Shown: piece by piece, positions 1-11,894 of the stretch
Layout: the number at the start of each line of letters is the position of its first letter
How positions within the stretch are numbered: position 1 is the stretch's first letter
From: Hippopus hippopus
Lineage: Eukaryota; Mollusca; Bivalvia; Cardiida; Cardiidae
Direction of reading: 5' to 3'
DNA: 64,000 nucleotides
Assembly (NCBI GenBank): GCA_946811185.2
Contig: OX328099.1
Coordinates: forward strand, 21,727,859-21,791,858
Program-made: the position numbers and the translations under genes
The notes under the pieces: model-generated
The model's database searches: none
The model's input: the letters and a program-made list of their open reading frames with translations, nothing else
Told to the model about the DNA's origin: nothing

Positions 1-3000
1 CAAGTAGTCTGATCTTGGACCTCATCGATTTTAATCGTCGACTTTTCTTTTTTTTTTTTTGGGGGGGGGGGGGGGCATATTGCAATATCAACATGTTGCT
101 GAATCGGCATTTTTGGAGTTCGGTTTAACACTAAAGTTATCATACACTCACGAGTCTAACGGACCTGAAAGAAAAGCCTTTTGAAAACTTTGTGGGAAAT
201 GGAGAAAATTCTTGTAACCAGCATTTCCTCCTGTTCTCACAATGCTTTCTACTTTTTCAAAAACAGACACTATCATTTGAGTTGCATTTAATTTGTTGTG
301 TGCAAATGCTTTTAATTTGGTTGAGTCCAAAATTTCGTCATTTGGTAACGAGTTTAACTTTTGACGGGAAAATGTGCTATATGCGGCAGTTAATACTTTA
401 GCAAATAATCCTATTGTTTTACGACTCTGAGAAAGAAGGCTTTTGTAAACCCATTGAAAGAAGAAAGTCTTTGTGATCGACAGTTTCTCATTTTCCCACA
501 ATATTTTCTACCCTTTCAAAAGCAAGTTTCATTATGTGCCACACTTGTCGTCTACAAAAGTTTTCAACTTGAAAAAACTTAGAATTTGTCGTTTAGTAAA
601 TAGCTAATGCTTATATGTTGATGGGGTAATTAAGTCAGAATTTTAAAATTGTATTTTGTGTGTGTGGTTTTGATTTGTATAATTTCCACTTCCTACGATT
701 GAGAAAAAAAGGTGGGAATGAAGGAGAAATAAAACTCATTTATAGCACGTATATTACATGTAATTTTAAATACTGCTCAGAATCGTCAGAGTAAAACGTA
801 GGCTACATTGTTTTATACACACGAAAAATTACAGATTCAACATATAAGAAAGCATACATTTAAAGTTGGTTTTGATCGAACAAAAAGGAGAAAATGTTTT
901 GTTCCGAATACTCCATGGACTGTGTGGCGCCGATTTCTATTAAGTAACGCTTTTGCTTTGTAAGCGATGTCGCCTTCAGTTCTCACAATGTATACTACTG
1001 TTAATAGTTCTATCAAGATGTTTCCATTAGCAAGTCTAAAAATTGCATACTTCGTTTTAGGAACAACTCAGGTCTATCTATGCACTGAACTATATTCTGA
1101 TACATAAAGATGGGTACAACCTTTTTGCGGTTATGCCTTTTACAGTTTGCGTCGTTTTAAATATGGAAGAATCAAGCCCCTCACTGTTCAGGCTAATTCT
1201 TACAAATGAACAATTAATATATAAAAGTTCTTAAAAGGGGAACATTTGAAAGAAGGGAGAAACTGTTTGTTTGATGTAAAAAAAAAAAAAAAAAAGTTGT
1301 ATAGAAAAGTTGGAGATCAACTGTATGGTCGCTAGAAGTCGTATTTGTACAATAATAGGTTAAATTTATTTAACTTTTCACCAAACGACAAAATTTTAGA
1401 CTTGTCCTAATTTAGATTATTTCATACAAATAAAAGGTGATACAAACGATGAAATTTGTCACTAAAAGGATCAAAGTCAGTGCGAGAAAAGGAGTAAATA
1501 CAAGAACTTTTTTACAAGCTGTTTTGAAAAGCTTTCTTCCCCAGGATCCAAAAATCTCGGGACAGTGTGGTACAGGGTTAAGTATTACCTTTTCCCACAT
1601 AGCAATTTCAAAACGAAGCTATTTCTCCGGGATCTTTAATGCGTCTACAAAGGCTTACCCGCAAGTGATAATCATGCAGCAGCTAACTGTTTAAGTCACT
1701 GGTAAAGGAAAATGCGCTTGTTTTACTCCCTATTCCCACTATATTCATAGTCTGTGTCAATTTAAATCTTTCAGATCTAGTATTGTCATTCTTTTGTGTC
1801 AATTTAAATCTTTAGATCTAGTACTGTCATTCTTTTTACGGTTATACTCTTTGCAGGAGAAACTGATTGAGTGATGTAGAAAATATTTATTTGAAAAGTA
1901 GGAGATAACTTGTAAAAAGTTATTGCGCCCATTTCCATATTTTATCCTAAACAATCAACCGCAGGGTCGATAGACATCGTATTTGTACAGTAACAGGTCA
2001 AATTTGTTATTTTTAAATCTTTACCAAAAGACAATTTTTTAGACTTGTTCAAATTGCAGTCATTTTCAAAAAACAAATAAAACATGACTCAAACGATGGA
2101 ATTTGTCTTTTAAAGAGTTAAAAACATTGCGAGGAAAAGGAGAAAATGTTGGTAACCAGCTTTTAAACCTTTTATCAAATGTTTTCAAAAGCCTTCTATA
2201 TGATGCGACAGGTCAAGAACTGGTTTGAAAATGGCAAGAAAACATGAATTTGTGAGCTGTCGCCGGAAAGTACGGCAGAAAATACGGCATTAATATCTAA
2301 AAGTTCAAGAGTGGAAAAAAATAGCAAACGTACATTTTCTAATTTCAAATCTTAATCTTTGTGATTGTAAATCGACGGAAATAATCTCATTAATATCATA
2401 TTCTGATCTTTTATTAGATCTATATGATACATAATAAGATATCTTAGGGATACTGTCATGATCAAACAACCCGGGTATAAATTCCAGTCCATAATCATGT
2501 GTATATCATAAACATAGCAGGGGGTCCGTTTGTCAATATAACATTACGTAACACAGAAGAGATACCCGGGCGGCTTGTCTAACAGTTAGACTCGGCCATC
2601 ATCGGCAAATTCCGGCAAAATCCGAACGATCACGGAAAAAAAAATAGGATAGGGGCATTGAAAAACTGTAAGAAGGACCAACAGTTTATTTTTTTAAATG
2701 ATTTAAACTTATACCAATTTAAAGAGCAATGAATAAGCTCTATGACTTCACTTGAGATAATTTTGACTTTTCAACACAAAGAAAGAAAATTTAACAAATA
2801 TGTCAGTTTTTAACTTCGGAAAATGTATTTTTCCTTTTTACTTTATATAAACCATACCTATAATTTTAAAGTTAAATCAAAGGACTGAAAGTCCTGAAAA
2901 GCGGATTTGTTGAACAGTTTTAAGCTATGATTTGATGTAATGAAAATTATTTTTTTTATCACATGTAATACATGTATGTATAATATGTAAGTAATTAGTA

Positions 3001-3590
3001 GAGTAAGCAAGGGCAATGGAAGTCGAAGTTGTTCTATTAAGTGTGCTGCGCAGCAATTGTTATTTTACTACTTATTAGAGTAGTCCATGTTTTTTTTTAT
3101 GCTAATATTATATTTAGGACTGTAAAAACGCATAGGACTGAAAAGAAAACAAAACAAAACAAAACAAGATGGATTTATGTAAGTGAAAGTTATTTGACAA
3201 ATATATAGAACACTTCAGTTGCTGATGAGTAAGAACAAAAAACTATACAAAATAACAAAATGATATATACTGATATTTCTGTAAAAACAAAGTGTTAAGG
3301 TCTACAGCTGTCAACCAGTTTCAGCAATTATGAGCAAATTTGATCAAAGTGTACAATTAGAATTAAAGTTACCAAAGTTGCTAAAGAATATTAAATTTTA
3401 TGTTTGTGTATGTGTGTTTGTGTGTGTTTTCTTTTTTATTCTTTGATGAAAGGCTGGTAGGTACTGATAATCTTGTAAGAGTGACATCTAAAGCTTGATA
3501 ATAGGTATTGCTGATTAGAATCCCATATCTTTTCCCTCTATTGCTGACGGCTGGCAAATATCTACTTAAAACAGTCAAACTACTAATTTG
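1..3590. other. AT-rich non-coding host DNA
   Basis: No convincing gene. A T-run followed directly by a run of about 15 G lies near 46-75, and a poly-A tract near 1268-1295. Several degenerate copies of a dispersed foldback repeat (AAAACTTTGTGGGAAATGGAGAAAATTCT-like and its complement) occur near 180-240, 460-510 and 2110-2170, next to phrases such as 'caaatgctttcaatttggt' and 'accaaacgacaaaattt' that recur elsewhere in the window. Short ORFs here are AT-rich and look random. Confidence 0.6.
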
Positions 3591-3599
3591 TAAAAGATA

Positions 3600-3815
3600 G
3601 GTTAAAAAAAAGTTCCTAGGTGGCTCAGTTGTATGGTATAGGATTCTACAACTGTATTTTTCGTGGGAGTGTCATCGGGTAGGATACCTCAGAGCCATTA
3701 ACTAGTACGAGTGAAATCCATGACATACATGAAAAGCAGGCTGTCGCCGCGATATGACTGAAATAATGATGAAAGCGGCCAAAAACACAAAACAGCCAAT
3801 CAATCAACCAATTCA
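3600..3815 (+). mobile_element. Degraded tRNA-derived SINE copy
   Basis: The 3' part (about 3740-3815: GCTGTCGCCGCGATATGACT, then ...GAAATAATGATGAAAGCGGC, then an AATCAATCAACC tail) matches the 3' part of the well-preserved SINE copies at 35353 and 63351. The 5' tRNA-like part (GGTGGCTCAGTTGTATGG) is only loosely recognisable, so this is an old, diverged copy. Confidence 0.6.
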
Positions 3816-6800
3816 TTACTGAATTACGATAATTTCCACATAGTCCTTTGCAAGAATAAGAATGGATTTCTTAATCCATTATCAGGGTTCTAATTCACTA
3901 CAAAAAGCAATATAATATAGGGTTCTTACTCCCATTTTATCCCCGCTTCGAAACTTTCGAGGGAAAATCAATTTATGTGCCCGAGAGGTTCCTTAATTGG
4001 CAAAAAATATTCTGTTCTATTCTATTCTACACAGTTCAAACAACTACCATTTGATTTGCGATTTTCAAAACAGTGTGGTTATTCAGTGTCGACCGATTAC
4101 AGTGCTGACAGCACTTTGATTTATTCTTTTGCATGAAACGTAACAAAATAAAATTCAAGCGTATTAGGACTATGAATGGACTTTTACAAGTTGAAGACAA
4201 TTGAGTCTCTGAAGCTTTAAGTCCAGGATGTTAGGTTAAGTTAGTGGATGTCTAGTTAACTCAGAAGGACACTAATTCCCATAAAAAATCCACAGTATAA
4301 ATTCATGTCACGGGTTCGTACTTGATCGGGGACGTTTGTGAAAGAAGGATTTCTTTATGTTCCATCGATAACTGGAGAGAAATCTTGGAAGCAGTCTTGC
4401 ATAAATCAAACTATATATATATACTCTTTTATAGACTACACGATCTCCATTTCTTTCAACGTTTCATAGAAATGTTTCAAACAATTCGGAAATTCATCGA
4501 TAGTGCTGCACGAAGGGCGGTACCTAACAAGGTGCCGAATCGACTTTATGGGTTCTGTGTATTCGTTATCGAAAGGGTTTTAAATTATTTACGGCCAAAT
4601 TCTAGCTAGCTATCTGAACAGTTAAAGATATTTGATATAATGCACAGCTGAAAAATGTAATTTCATTAAGAAAATTATTGCTTAATCTCCTTGTTTATTT
4701 CGGCAGCGGAAGACACAAGTTGTGAATGAACATTTCTTGAATGAAAACGGGGGCAGTCTGTGTAAACATATTCATACGCACATGGCAATATTCAATGAAA
4801 AAAAGAACAAATTTTGTTTAAGTATTTAAAGTATTTCAAACTGACATTTTTTGAAGTTTTGACGAAATTTCTATAGAGAAATCAAACATAATTTGTATGA
4901 TTTGTTCAAAGTCAGAGCTGAATATCATTTGTAGATCTGCGTTGTTCGTCCCATACACCAGCCATGCAAAACTGAAAGTGAATGCATTTGGTTCAGGTCA
5001 AAACGATCACAGTAAGCGAATTTGCTATATAGCAAATCCGCTAAAAAGGACCGAAAGTTTCTTTAACGAAATTTATAAAACTAAGTTCATTTGAAAGAGA
5101 ATTTGAAAGAGAATAAATTGAATTTTCTTACCTCACTTGGAAGTCATTCCTGTTTTCTTCGTACTTTTCCCATTTTTAAGTGTCCCTGCCAAATTATTGA
5201 CCCCACAAGCAAACGAGAGTAAAATATTATCAGGTTATTTTCAATGCATATGCCATATATTAGCCATATACTGAGCTAAACATTCCCGTGTTCGCTTAAT
5301 TTGTTTAAAAAACTACGTTATGTATGCAAAAATAGTGCTTTTTTCTGTGTCGCTCTGTTCGGAGACTGATTTTGAATCTTTACAGAAAGGAAACTGTTTG
5401 GTATTTCACAATCCTTCTTTGCTTAAGACATACTTATCGTGTACCCTTACAGATGTATTAATGACACATGAAGACACATGCAATAGAATTTTGAAATATC
5501 AATGGATTAGTAGTGTCGCCAAAAAGTCATTAACATCCATTACTGCATTTTATCTCATGTCGGGATAGTCTTAGAACTGTTTGTCTAAAGATTACTGTCG
5601 GAATATTCTTTTATGCTTGATATTGAGGATTTTAGAGCCTATGGATCACAAAAACCTCTGTCATTCGAAAAAAATGCATCACTGATATCGAAGATAGCTA
5701 TGATTCAGGCAAAACTTGTTTAACCTCTGTTACCAAGGTTTTGCCAAAACCGTTATCAATTGACATCTGTTGAATGTGATGCTTAAAGGAGAATACCAAA
5801 AACGAAATAAAACTATATGAATCATTTTCATAATAATCAGAAAAAGGGCCTTTTCTGATCCAAAACATATGCTAATTTTAACATCCGTTACCTTTAACAT
5901 CCGTGACTAAAATCAATACTTACCGTTTGCCGTTTGTAGACGTCATACTCTACCTGAAATACCCCGGTCTTAGATTTATCCACTGTCTAACCGACTCGCT
6001 AACCTCACAGTAACATTGCAAAAGTCATTCCAAGTTTGTAACAGAGCACAGTTAAATGTTTGGTTTGAACGCCAGATAGAACTACTTAGAAGCAGGTCAT
6101 GATGGAAATACCAGACTCTGTCCCCTCAGAAAAGTGAAATCGGATTTAAAAATTAGGCCTTGAAATGGCTGACACGAAGAGAGTGAATGCAAAGTATGGC
6201 TTAAAGTGCAAGAAGGTTTAATTACACTACTGTAGTTGGTTAACTTCCGTCACCAAAATCATAAAATCTTGAAAACAGTACTCGAACATTTGGTCGATTG
6301 TGAAGCATTCTACAGAAACTATGTATACTTGTGCTTCAAAGAAATCAATAAGAATATAAATTATGTAGGTGTAATTACTTTAGCTTTCGGTAATTTTTTT
6401 CATTTTTTTGTGGCTAAACTTTGCTAGACTTATTTCTAAAATCTGGATTATTTTTTTCTAAGACATACATCTTTTATTTAATAGTCCCTCAAGTTGAGGA
6501 AAGTTAGTTTAGTTTTCAGTCATTTTACTACTTTTTCATGTCAGTAATATGAGAACATCGGATTTTTTTAACTTGTGGAATTTTCTTTTTAACATCCGTT
6601 ACATTCTTATTGACATTTAAATTTCAAAAATGAAGAATCATGGTCCAAATAACTAAAAGGAAATTACTCAGTGATAGATTCATTAAAATAATTAAGTATG
6701 ATAGCCATTGAAATACCCAGCCAAAGTGAAAATATTTTAAATGAAAGTAATTCGAAATTTCAGAATCAATATGAAGAAAAAGGTATAGATACGATATTGT

Positions 6801-7700
6801 GCCTTAATGTTCAATCAAACACAAAACGATCCAAAAGTTCTGGCTTAATTCCAACCACATACTTATATCTTCAATAAAATGGTGTGTTTATATACGTTGT
6901 ATTAACAGTTTTCAAAAAATAAATGATACAAAACTTGAATTTTATGAATTAACATCCGTTACTCCAATATATAGTCAATTGCTTAAAACATTTACAACAA
7001 GAAAACGGTTGATTCTCATGAAGTGTAACTTCAGAATTTCATCAAACTAAGATACGATTTTGATGTGGCAAATTTTTTGTCAAAATTCTAAGACATGCAT
7101 TTTTCATGTTTTTGGCATTCGTGTAAGTACATAAAATATAGGAATGACTGTTGAGATAATTTTCAATTCTGAAAATTGATGAAGTTATAAGCGTTTAACT
7201 ACCAAGGCCCTTCATAATTCTATATAAAAAAAATACAGGTATAAATAGGCATATATCGACTTTTACATGTCCGCGAAAGTTGGCTATGACGGTATCGCCA
7301 CAATTACCTTCTATTTGTTTTCTTGTTTTAATCTCAAAACAAAAGATATTGAGATTACAATATTTCCTGCAAAACCAGTTTTACAAATTAGGTTAAATAA
7401 TATCATTTTCTATTGAGTACCTTGCATAAAATGGCATTTTATTGAAAAATTAGATGATGACGGGAAATTTATGGTCGATCTATTCGAGGACATTTTTTGA
7501 CAACTTCCCCTCATAGTTCAGACTGCAACTTTTTTCTTGTGATTACTGAGATATCAAATGAAACGAAAATGACAGAATAATTTCTTTTGCAATTAGTTCC
7601 AACATTGATGCTGTTTTCGGCTAGGTTGACTGGCCTAACATGTTTATTTGTTTTATTACGTTCCGCTCAATACAGCGCGTCGGGGATTAGGGCATTTCCT
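3816..7700. other. Non-coding host DNA, no gene seen
   Basis: Only short AT-rich ORFs with no recognisable motif. One local peculiarity is the repeated phrase TAACATCCGTTAC (about 5879, 6592, 6950, with near copies such as TTAACATCCATTAC at about 5529), spaced irregularly over 1.4 kb. Otherwise nothing is seen. Confidence 0.5.
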
Positions 7701-7728
7701 ACGGTAGCGCTTTACAACAAAGGTAATT

Positions 7729-8230
7729 CTAGTAAAATGGTATGCACACGGTATCTAATTGAACTTGTCGTTTTATACCCGTCATGAGCACGGTGCCCGA
7801 CTGAAAACATTTGAAATGTATCCCATGGACCTTAAACATGGCTGCTGGAAAGAGTTCTGGTTCGTAACTTCCTGAATAGAAACCACACACTTTGTTTAAA
7901 CTTATGGCAGAGTCCAATTTAAAAGAAGCAGACACCATGACGACTCGAATCCTCGACAGTCATACTTGCCATCCCAAATGTTGTAGTCGTCTTGCGTATC
8001 GTCTCACGCGTCGTTTGGCCTCGGAGATTGATGCCATTCGTCTGTTCACGGATAGTTTTCCGGACGAAAACACCATACAGTGTCCTCCGATTTTAGGATG
8101 TTTCCATTGAGCCCCCGAATATCGATAGGGTCGTATATGATATTGATAGTCTTGGTTACCAAGGTTCTGAGGTTATTGTCACAATTTGTGTCGACTGTAC
8201 ATACGACGTTGGTAATCATGATTCGAAATG
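7729..8230 (-). pseudogene. TBP-like (TATA-binding protein) domain remnant
   Basis: Reading the minus strand, the first half (about 8222-7960) encodes a stretch starting ITNVVCTVDTNCDNNLRTL and, after a frame change near 8100, CMVFSSGKLSVN...YARRLQHLGW. This is the pattern of the first TBP repeat (the F-SSGK strand and the KYAR..QKLGF helix). After an in-frame TGA near 7962 the same frame gives GSYEPELFPAAMF and TVLMTGIK, matching the second TBP repeat with its SYEPELFP signature. Two TBP half-repeats in correct order make chance resemblance unlikely. At least one frameshift and one stop interrupt it, so it is broken unless introns are involved. It lies downstream of death-domain-like and PC4-like stretches on the same strand and may be the 3' part of one gene. 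Confidence 0.65.
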
Positions 8231-8274
8231 ACTACGACGCACTTTATCCAAAGTGATTGGGTTGGGTCTCCTCG

Positions 8275-8535
8275 CTAGGTCTCCGTTGTCCAGGATTTTG
8301 GAAGCCGTTGAATTGTCTCTGACACCTTGAAAAGCGTAGCGAGTAAGGGTTTAGGACAGTCGCACTGAATCACAACTTTGTACCACTCGTTGATCAACAC
8401 ATAGAGTAAGGTTTTGATTTGCCTAGGATACTGCTTTTTTAAACCGTCCAATTGTCGTTTTTGGTATCCCAGATGTATTGCAAAGAGCTCGCAGTTGCGC
8501 CCTAACTCTCTCGCATACTTTAGCATATCTTCATG
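8275..8535 (-). pseudogene. Death-domain-like exon or fragment
   Basis: An 83-residue frame beginning MLKYARELGRN has the spacing of a death domain: ELG.....AIHLGY near the start, LDGLKKQYP in the middle, LLYVLINEWYK (the L..W helix) and a final LLATLFKVSETIQR helix. Similarity is by pattern only. The frame is open to a TAA upstream, and the stretch between it and the PC4-like exon (8540-8650) has a plausible donor (ATTG|GTGAGT near 8662) and acceptor (TTTATCCAG near 8560). It could therefore be a second exon of a PC4-containing gene, but the phases do not join cleanly. It may equally be a decayed exon. Confidence 0.4.
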
Positions 8536-8651
8536 CGTTTATAAGTTCGGGTTCCTGGATAAATCGTAAAACACAGTTTAGTTTACGTGTTTTAAAAAAA
8601 CTGTCCGTGTGAAGTCTGTAATGAGTAGTAACACACTCGAGGGATTGTAAA

Positions 8652-9133
8652 TCAATGGTATCCACTCACCAATTGCCACAGTCGTTGGGACTGCACTCGG
8701 AACAGCTCAAATATCCTAACTGGTTCGTATGATCGCTCTGAAATCGGCATGGTACGATGGTAGACAACTCGGGGATCGCCGCTGCTGCGTCTGGGGAACT
8801 GTTGTAGCGTTTCGAATTCTGAGGGTCTCAGACACAGGCCTTTCTTACAAGGCATGACATCGTCCTGCGGCTTCCAGTACTGCCTCACGTCCAAGCAAGG
8901 ATTGTTCTTCCTGACGGTGCAGTACACGTTCCCGCCTAAGTGGACCTGGTAGTCCTGGTTCTTGTTCAAGGCTTCGTTCACCTCGTCGATCGAGTCTACT
9001 AATTATTTCCACCGAAATAACGTTAAACTGATTCCTTTCTTCGTAGGCTTGTCGTTTTCCCACTCTCTGAGATCCACGCGTGTCTCACCTTCAGATATCT
9101 GTTATTTCCGAGAGCGATGCTTGTACTGTCCAT
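8652..9133 (-). pseudogene. Tandem PC4/p15-like coactivator domains, interrupted
   Basis: PC4 (p15/Sub1) domains bind single-stranded DNA and act as transcription cofactors. The minus strand from an ATG at 9133 gives MDSTSIALGNNRYLK, then, after a one-base frame change near 9085, VDLREWENDKPTKKGISLTL..RWK and a TAA at 9003-9005. In the same frame a second domain follows: YQVHLGGNVYCTVRKN, LDVRQYWKPQDDVMPCKKG and LCLRPSEFETLQQF. Both copies have the LG..Y..V / DIR.Y / KKGI.L layout of PC4. The frame change and the stop mean that this copy is probably inactive. A related tandem-PC4 remnant lies at 31315-31815 on the plus strand. The base composition is more GC-rich than the flanks. The domains may come from a virus-like element or a host family; the sequence alone does not decide. 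Confidence 0.7.
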
Positions 9134-9175
9134 GATGGGAAATTCTAAACGAATGTCGACTACCGCTCATGGCTA

Positions 9176-9204
9176 TGGATTTTTATAGAATGACTATGAC
9201 GTCA
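9176..9204 (-). promoter_or_regulatory. CRE plus TATA box upstream of PC4-like gene
   Basis: On the minus strand TGACGTCA (9197-9204) is followed 8-9 nt later by CTATAAAAA (9180-9188), about 45 bp before the ATG at 9133. This is a compact core promoter with a consensus CRE/ATF site, so the PC4-like gene was once probably transcribed from here. Confidence 0.5.
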
Positions 9205-9263
9205 CTGGCAGCTATTACTATTGACGCTATTCATATATAGACCGGACGTTTCGAGTTCTTAGG

Positions 9264-9430
9264 CTCTCGGAGCGTCGTTTCTATAAATACACGCTCCTGT
9301 CGTCTATGACCTCATTTTCCTTTTATGGACACAAAGCGTCCGATTCTCACGCTCCCAGAGCGTTGTTTCTATAAATAAATGCCCCCACGCACCTAGGGAA
9401 ACTATGACGTCATGTGCCCCCTCGACACAG
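9264..9430. promoter_or_regulatory. Duplicated TATAAATA module with a CRE
   Basis: Two near-identical blocks, CGGAGCGTCGTTTCTATAAATA (9269-9290) and CAGAGCGTTGTTTCTATAAATA (9356-9377), each carry a TATAAATA. A further TGACGTCA follows near 9404-9411. They lie immediately upstream of the PC4-like locus. I infer a duplicated promoter; no gene on the plus strand is evident downstream. Confidence 0.3.
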
Positions 9431-9499
9431 TCATGAAAAAGCCATAAAAAGCAATCAAACAGCCATAAATATGCAAAAATGGCTCCATACAGGCGCACC

Positions 9500-11030
9500 T
9501 ATAGTTATATTAATCAACTTATCACTTGGATAAAGTTAGTTATTCATTAGCCTTGTGAACAAAGTGTAAAAGAACATCTAATGGAATGGTGTCATATTTC
9601 TGCCACGAGATACGACATAACTATTGCAATAGTTTAAGTGTACTATCGCAGTAAAACAAACTTTCCTGGAAATATTATCTAGATAATAAAAAGTATCACG
9701 ATAAAACTATCGCGATAATTTTCACTGTTATCACGATTTTTCTTAGGGTCGTGCCCACAACTAACATTCACGGTATCTTTAATTAGACACGGTTTCGGAA
9801 CATCTACGTCCCCAGCCTTATGAATTCTTCTTTTCTCTGAATGGTTTTAAAGTTGTTCGTAAGAGGCATTTCTAGTTGTCTTCGTGTTTAACAGACTTCG
9901 GTTCATTTCATATGTAGTCAAAGTTTACAATTGTAATTAATTCGAAATTAGCTTACTGCCATCTTGTATAGTCAAAAACTACCGAGTTCATCCAGATGGT
10001 GAATTTTCTATTTATAGATATTGAGAAACGGGTAGAACTGTCACGATAATTTTATCTCGAATGTCAGCGTCGTGTACGAATGAGAAATTTTGCGTTGAAC
10101 ATTTACTGATCAATGTAAAATTTTCGAGAAAACTAAGTTTAGCGTGATATTTTTTTCAGAAAACTTTTCACTGACTAGATAAAGGACCAGGTTCCATAAG
10201 GGGAGGGGGAGGGGGTTGGTGGTAGTTGAATATTTGAATAATGTTTTGGGCATATATAGCCACATAAAGGGGATATGCATTGATGAAAAATTTAAATCGA
10301 ACGGATCTTTGCTTTGGTGTTAATTGTGTTTTGAAAGTGGGTGGGGTAATTTTATATCTGTCCTACCTGAGGCAATAAATTATCGATTTTCAATTTTCCT
10401 ATAAGACTGGCTAAAAGTTTTTACATATTATGCAAGGGCTGTTGTCACATATCAAAGTGATATGAGGTTTTTGTATATGCTCTGTAAAAGTACTAATAAA
10501 TATTACTTTCTTTCCAGTTTTTGGATTTTGATATATTTTTATCTACCATCTTTGCGGAAAACATGAACGCTTCTCAACCAAGCAACAGAGTCTTACTATA
10601 TATTGAGGAAATATTTGTGAATGGTTTGTAATTGCAAAATTATGGGGATTTATTTGTATATGATATAAGAAAAGAGTTATGAGCCCTTGATTGCAGAAAA
10701 ATGCATACAAAATGTGAAAAAATATCAAATTTTTATTTTGTCTTTTTTCATCGATCAAGATGGAAAAAAGCCCTTATTTAACTTAAATTTATGTGTATTG
10801 TAGTGTAAAATGTTTGTTTTGTTTCAACAGCAGGGATAGAGTAAGTGCTATATATGGCCAAGGCGGATCATGATAGTGCTTAAAATTTGTTCTACATATC
10901 TGTTATTCCGTATCACTTTCATCAGATGAATAGTTGATGGAATCCAACACTTCATCTGCAGCATCTGTAAGAGAATCCATATATTTGTCATGTGCCTGAT
11001 ATGATTTTGTTGCTAGTTATACCTCCAAAA
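9500..11030. other. Non-coding host DNA, no gene seen
   Basis: AT-rich sequence without long ORFs. A short palindromic-looking run of ATTATCGCGATAGTTTT/ATCGCGATAATTTT-like words is found near 9620-9740. There is a GGGGAGGGGGAGGGGG tract near 10200. Confidence 0.5.
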
Positions 11031-11890
11031 ACTTTGTTGGGGGGGGGTATATAGGCGTCACCGCGTCGGTCAGTCTGTCTGTCTGTCGGTCTGTAGCTTT
11101 TCTGTCCGCTATATTTATCAATGACTACTTGACAGATCTCAATCAAACTTCAAAGGAAGTTTTTATATGAAGCCAAGATGTGCATATTATAATTTGGTTA
11201 CGGTTGAATGAGTTATGGCCCTTTCATGAGTTTTTTTGTCCGTGCTATTTCTCAATATCTACTTTACAGATTTCTTTCAAACTTCATAGAAAGTTTTAAT
11301 ATAAAGCAAAGATGTGCATGTTATAATGTGGTTATGGTTGAATGATTTTCCCATGAGTTATGGCCCTTTGATGATTTCTCTTTGTTCGCTCTTTTTCTGT
11401 AACTACTGGAAAGATTTCTATCAAACGTCATAGGAAGTTTCAATACAAAGTGAAGATATGCATATTATAATTTGGTTATGGTTGAATGACTTTTCCAGTG
11501 AGTTCATGAGTTATGGCCTTTTGATGAAGTTTTTTGTAGGAGCTATTTCTCAATAAGTACTGGACAGATTACAATCAAACTTCATAGTAAGCTTTATTAC
11601 AAAGCAAAGATGTGCATGTTTCATTTTACTTATGGTTGAGTGATTATTCAATGAGTTATGCCACACTGATGCTTTTTTTGTCCGAGCCTTTTCTCAATAA
11701 CTACTGAATGGATGTATATCAAACTTCATTATTTCAATAGGAAGCAAAGATCTGAATGTGTAAATTTTTTATTGTTAAATGATTTTCCATCGAGTTATAG
11801 CTATTTGATGATTTTTTTCTATTTCTCAATAACTACTGAATGGATTTAAATCAAACGTCATAAGAAATGTCACTACAAAGCAAAGGTGTG
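11031..11890 (+). repeat. GGGGGTATATAGGCGTCACC element with ~120-145 bp tandem units
   Basis: Starts with a G-run plus GGCGTCACCGCGTCGGTCAG and a (GTCT)n-like stretch, then about five to six diverged repeats. Each contains 'tttttgtccg..ctatttctcaataactact..acagatt...atcaaacttcata.gaagttt..ta.aaagcaaagatgtgcat' and 'ggttgaatga...gagttatggccctttgatga'. This pattern is typical of dispersed repeats in mollusc genomes. It has no coding capacity. Confidence 0.65.
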
Positions 11891-11894
11891 CTAA

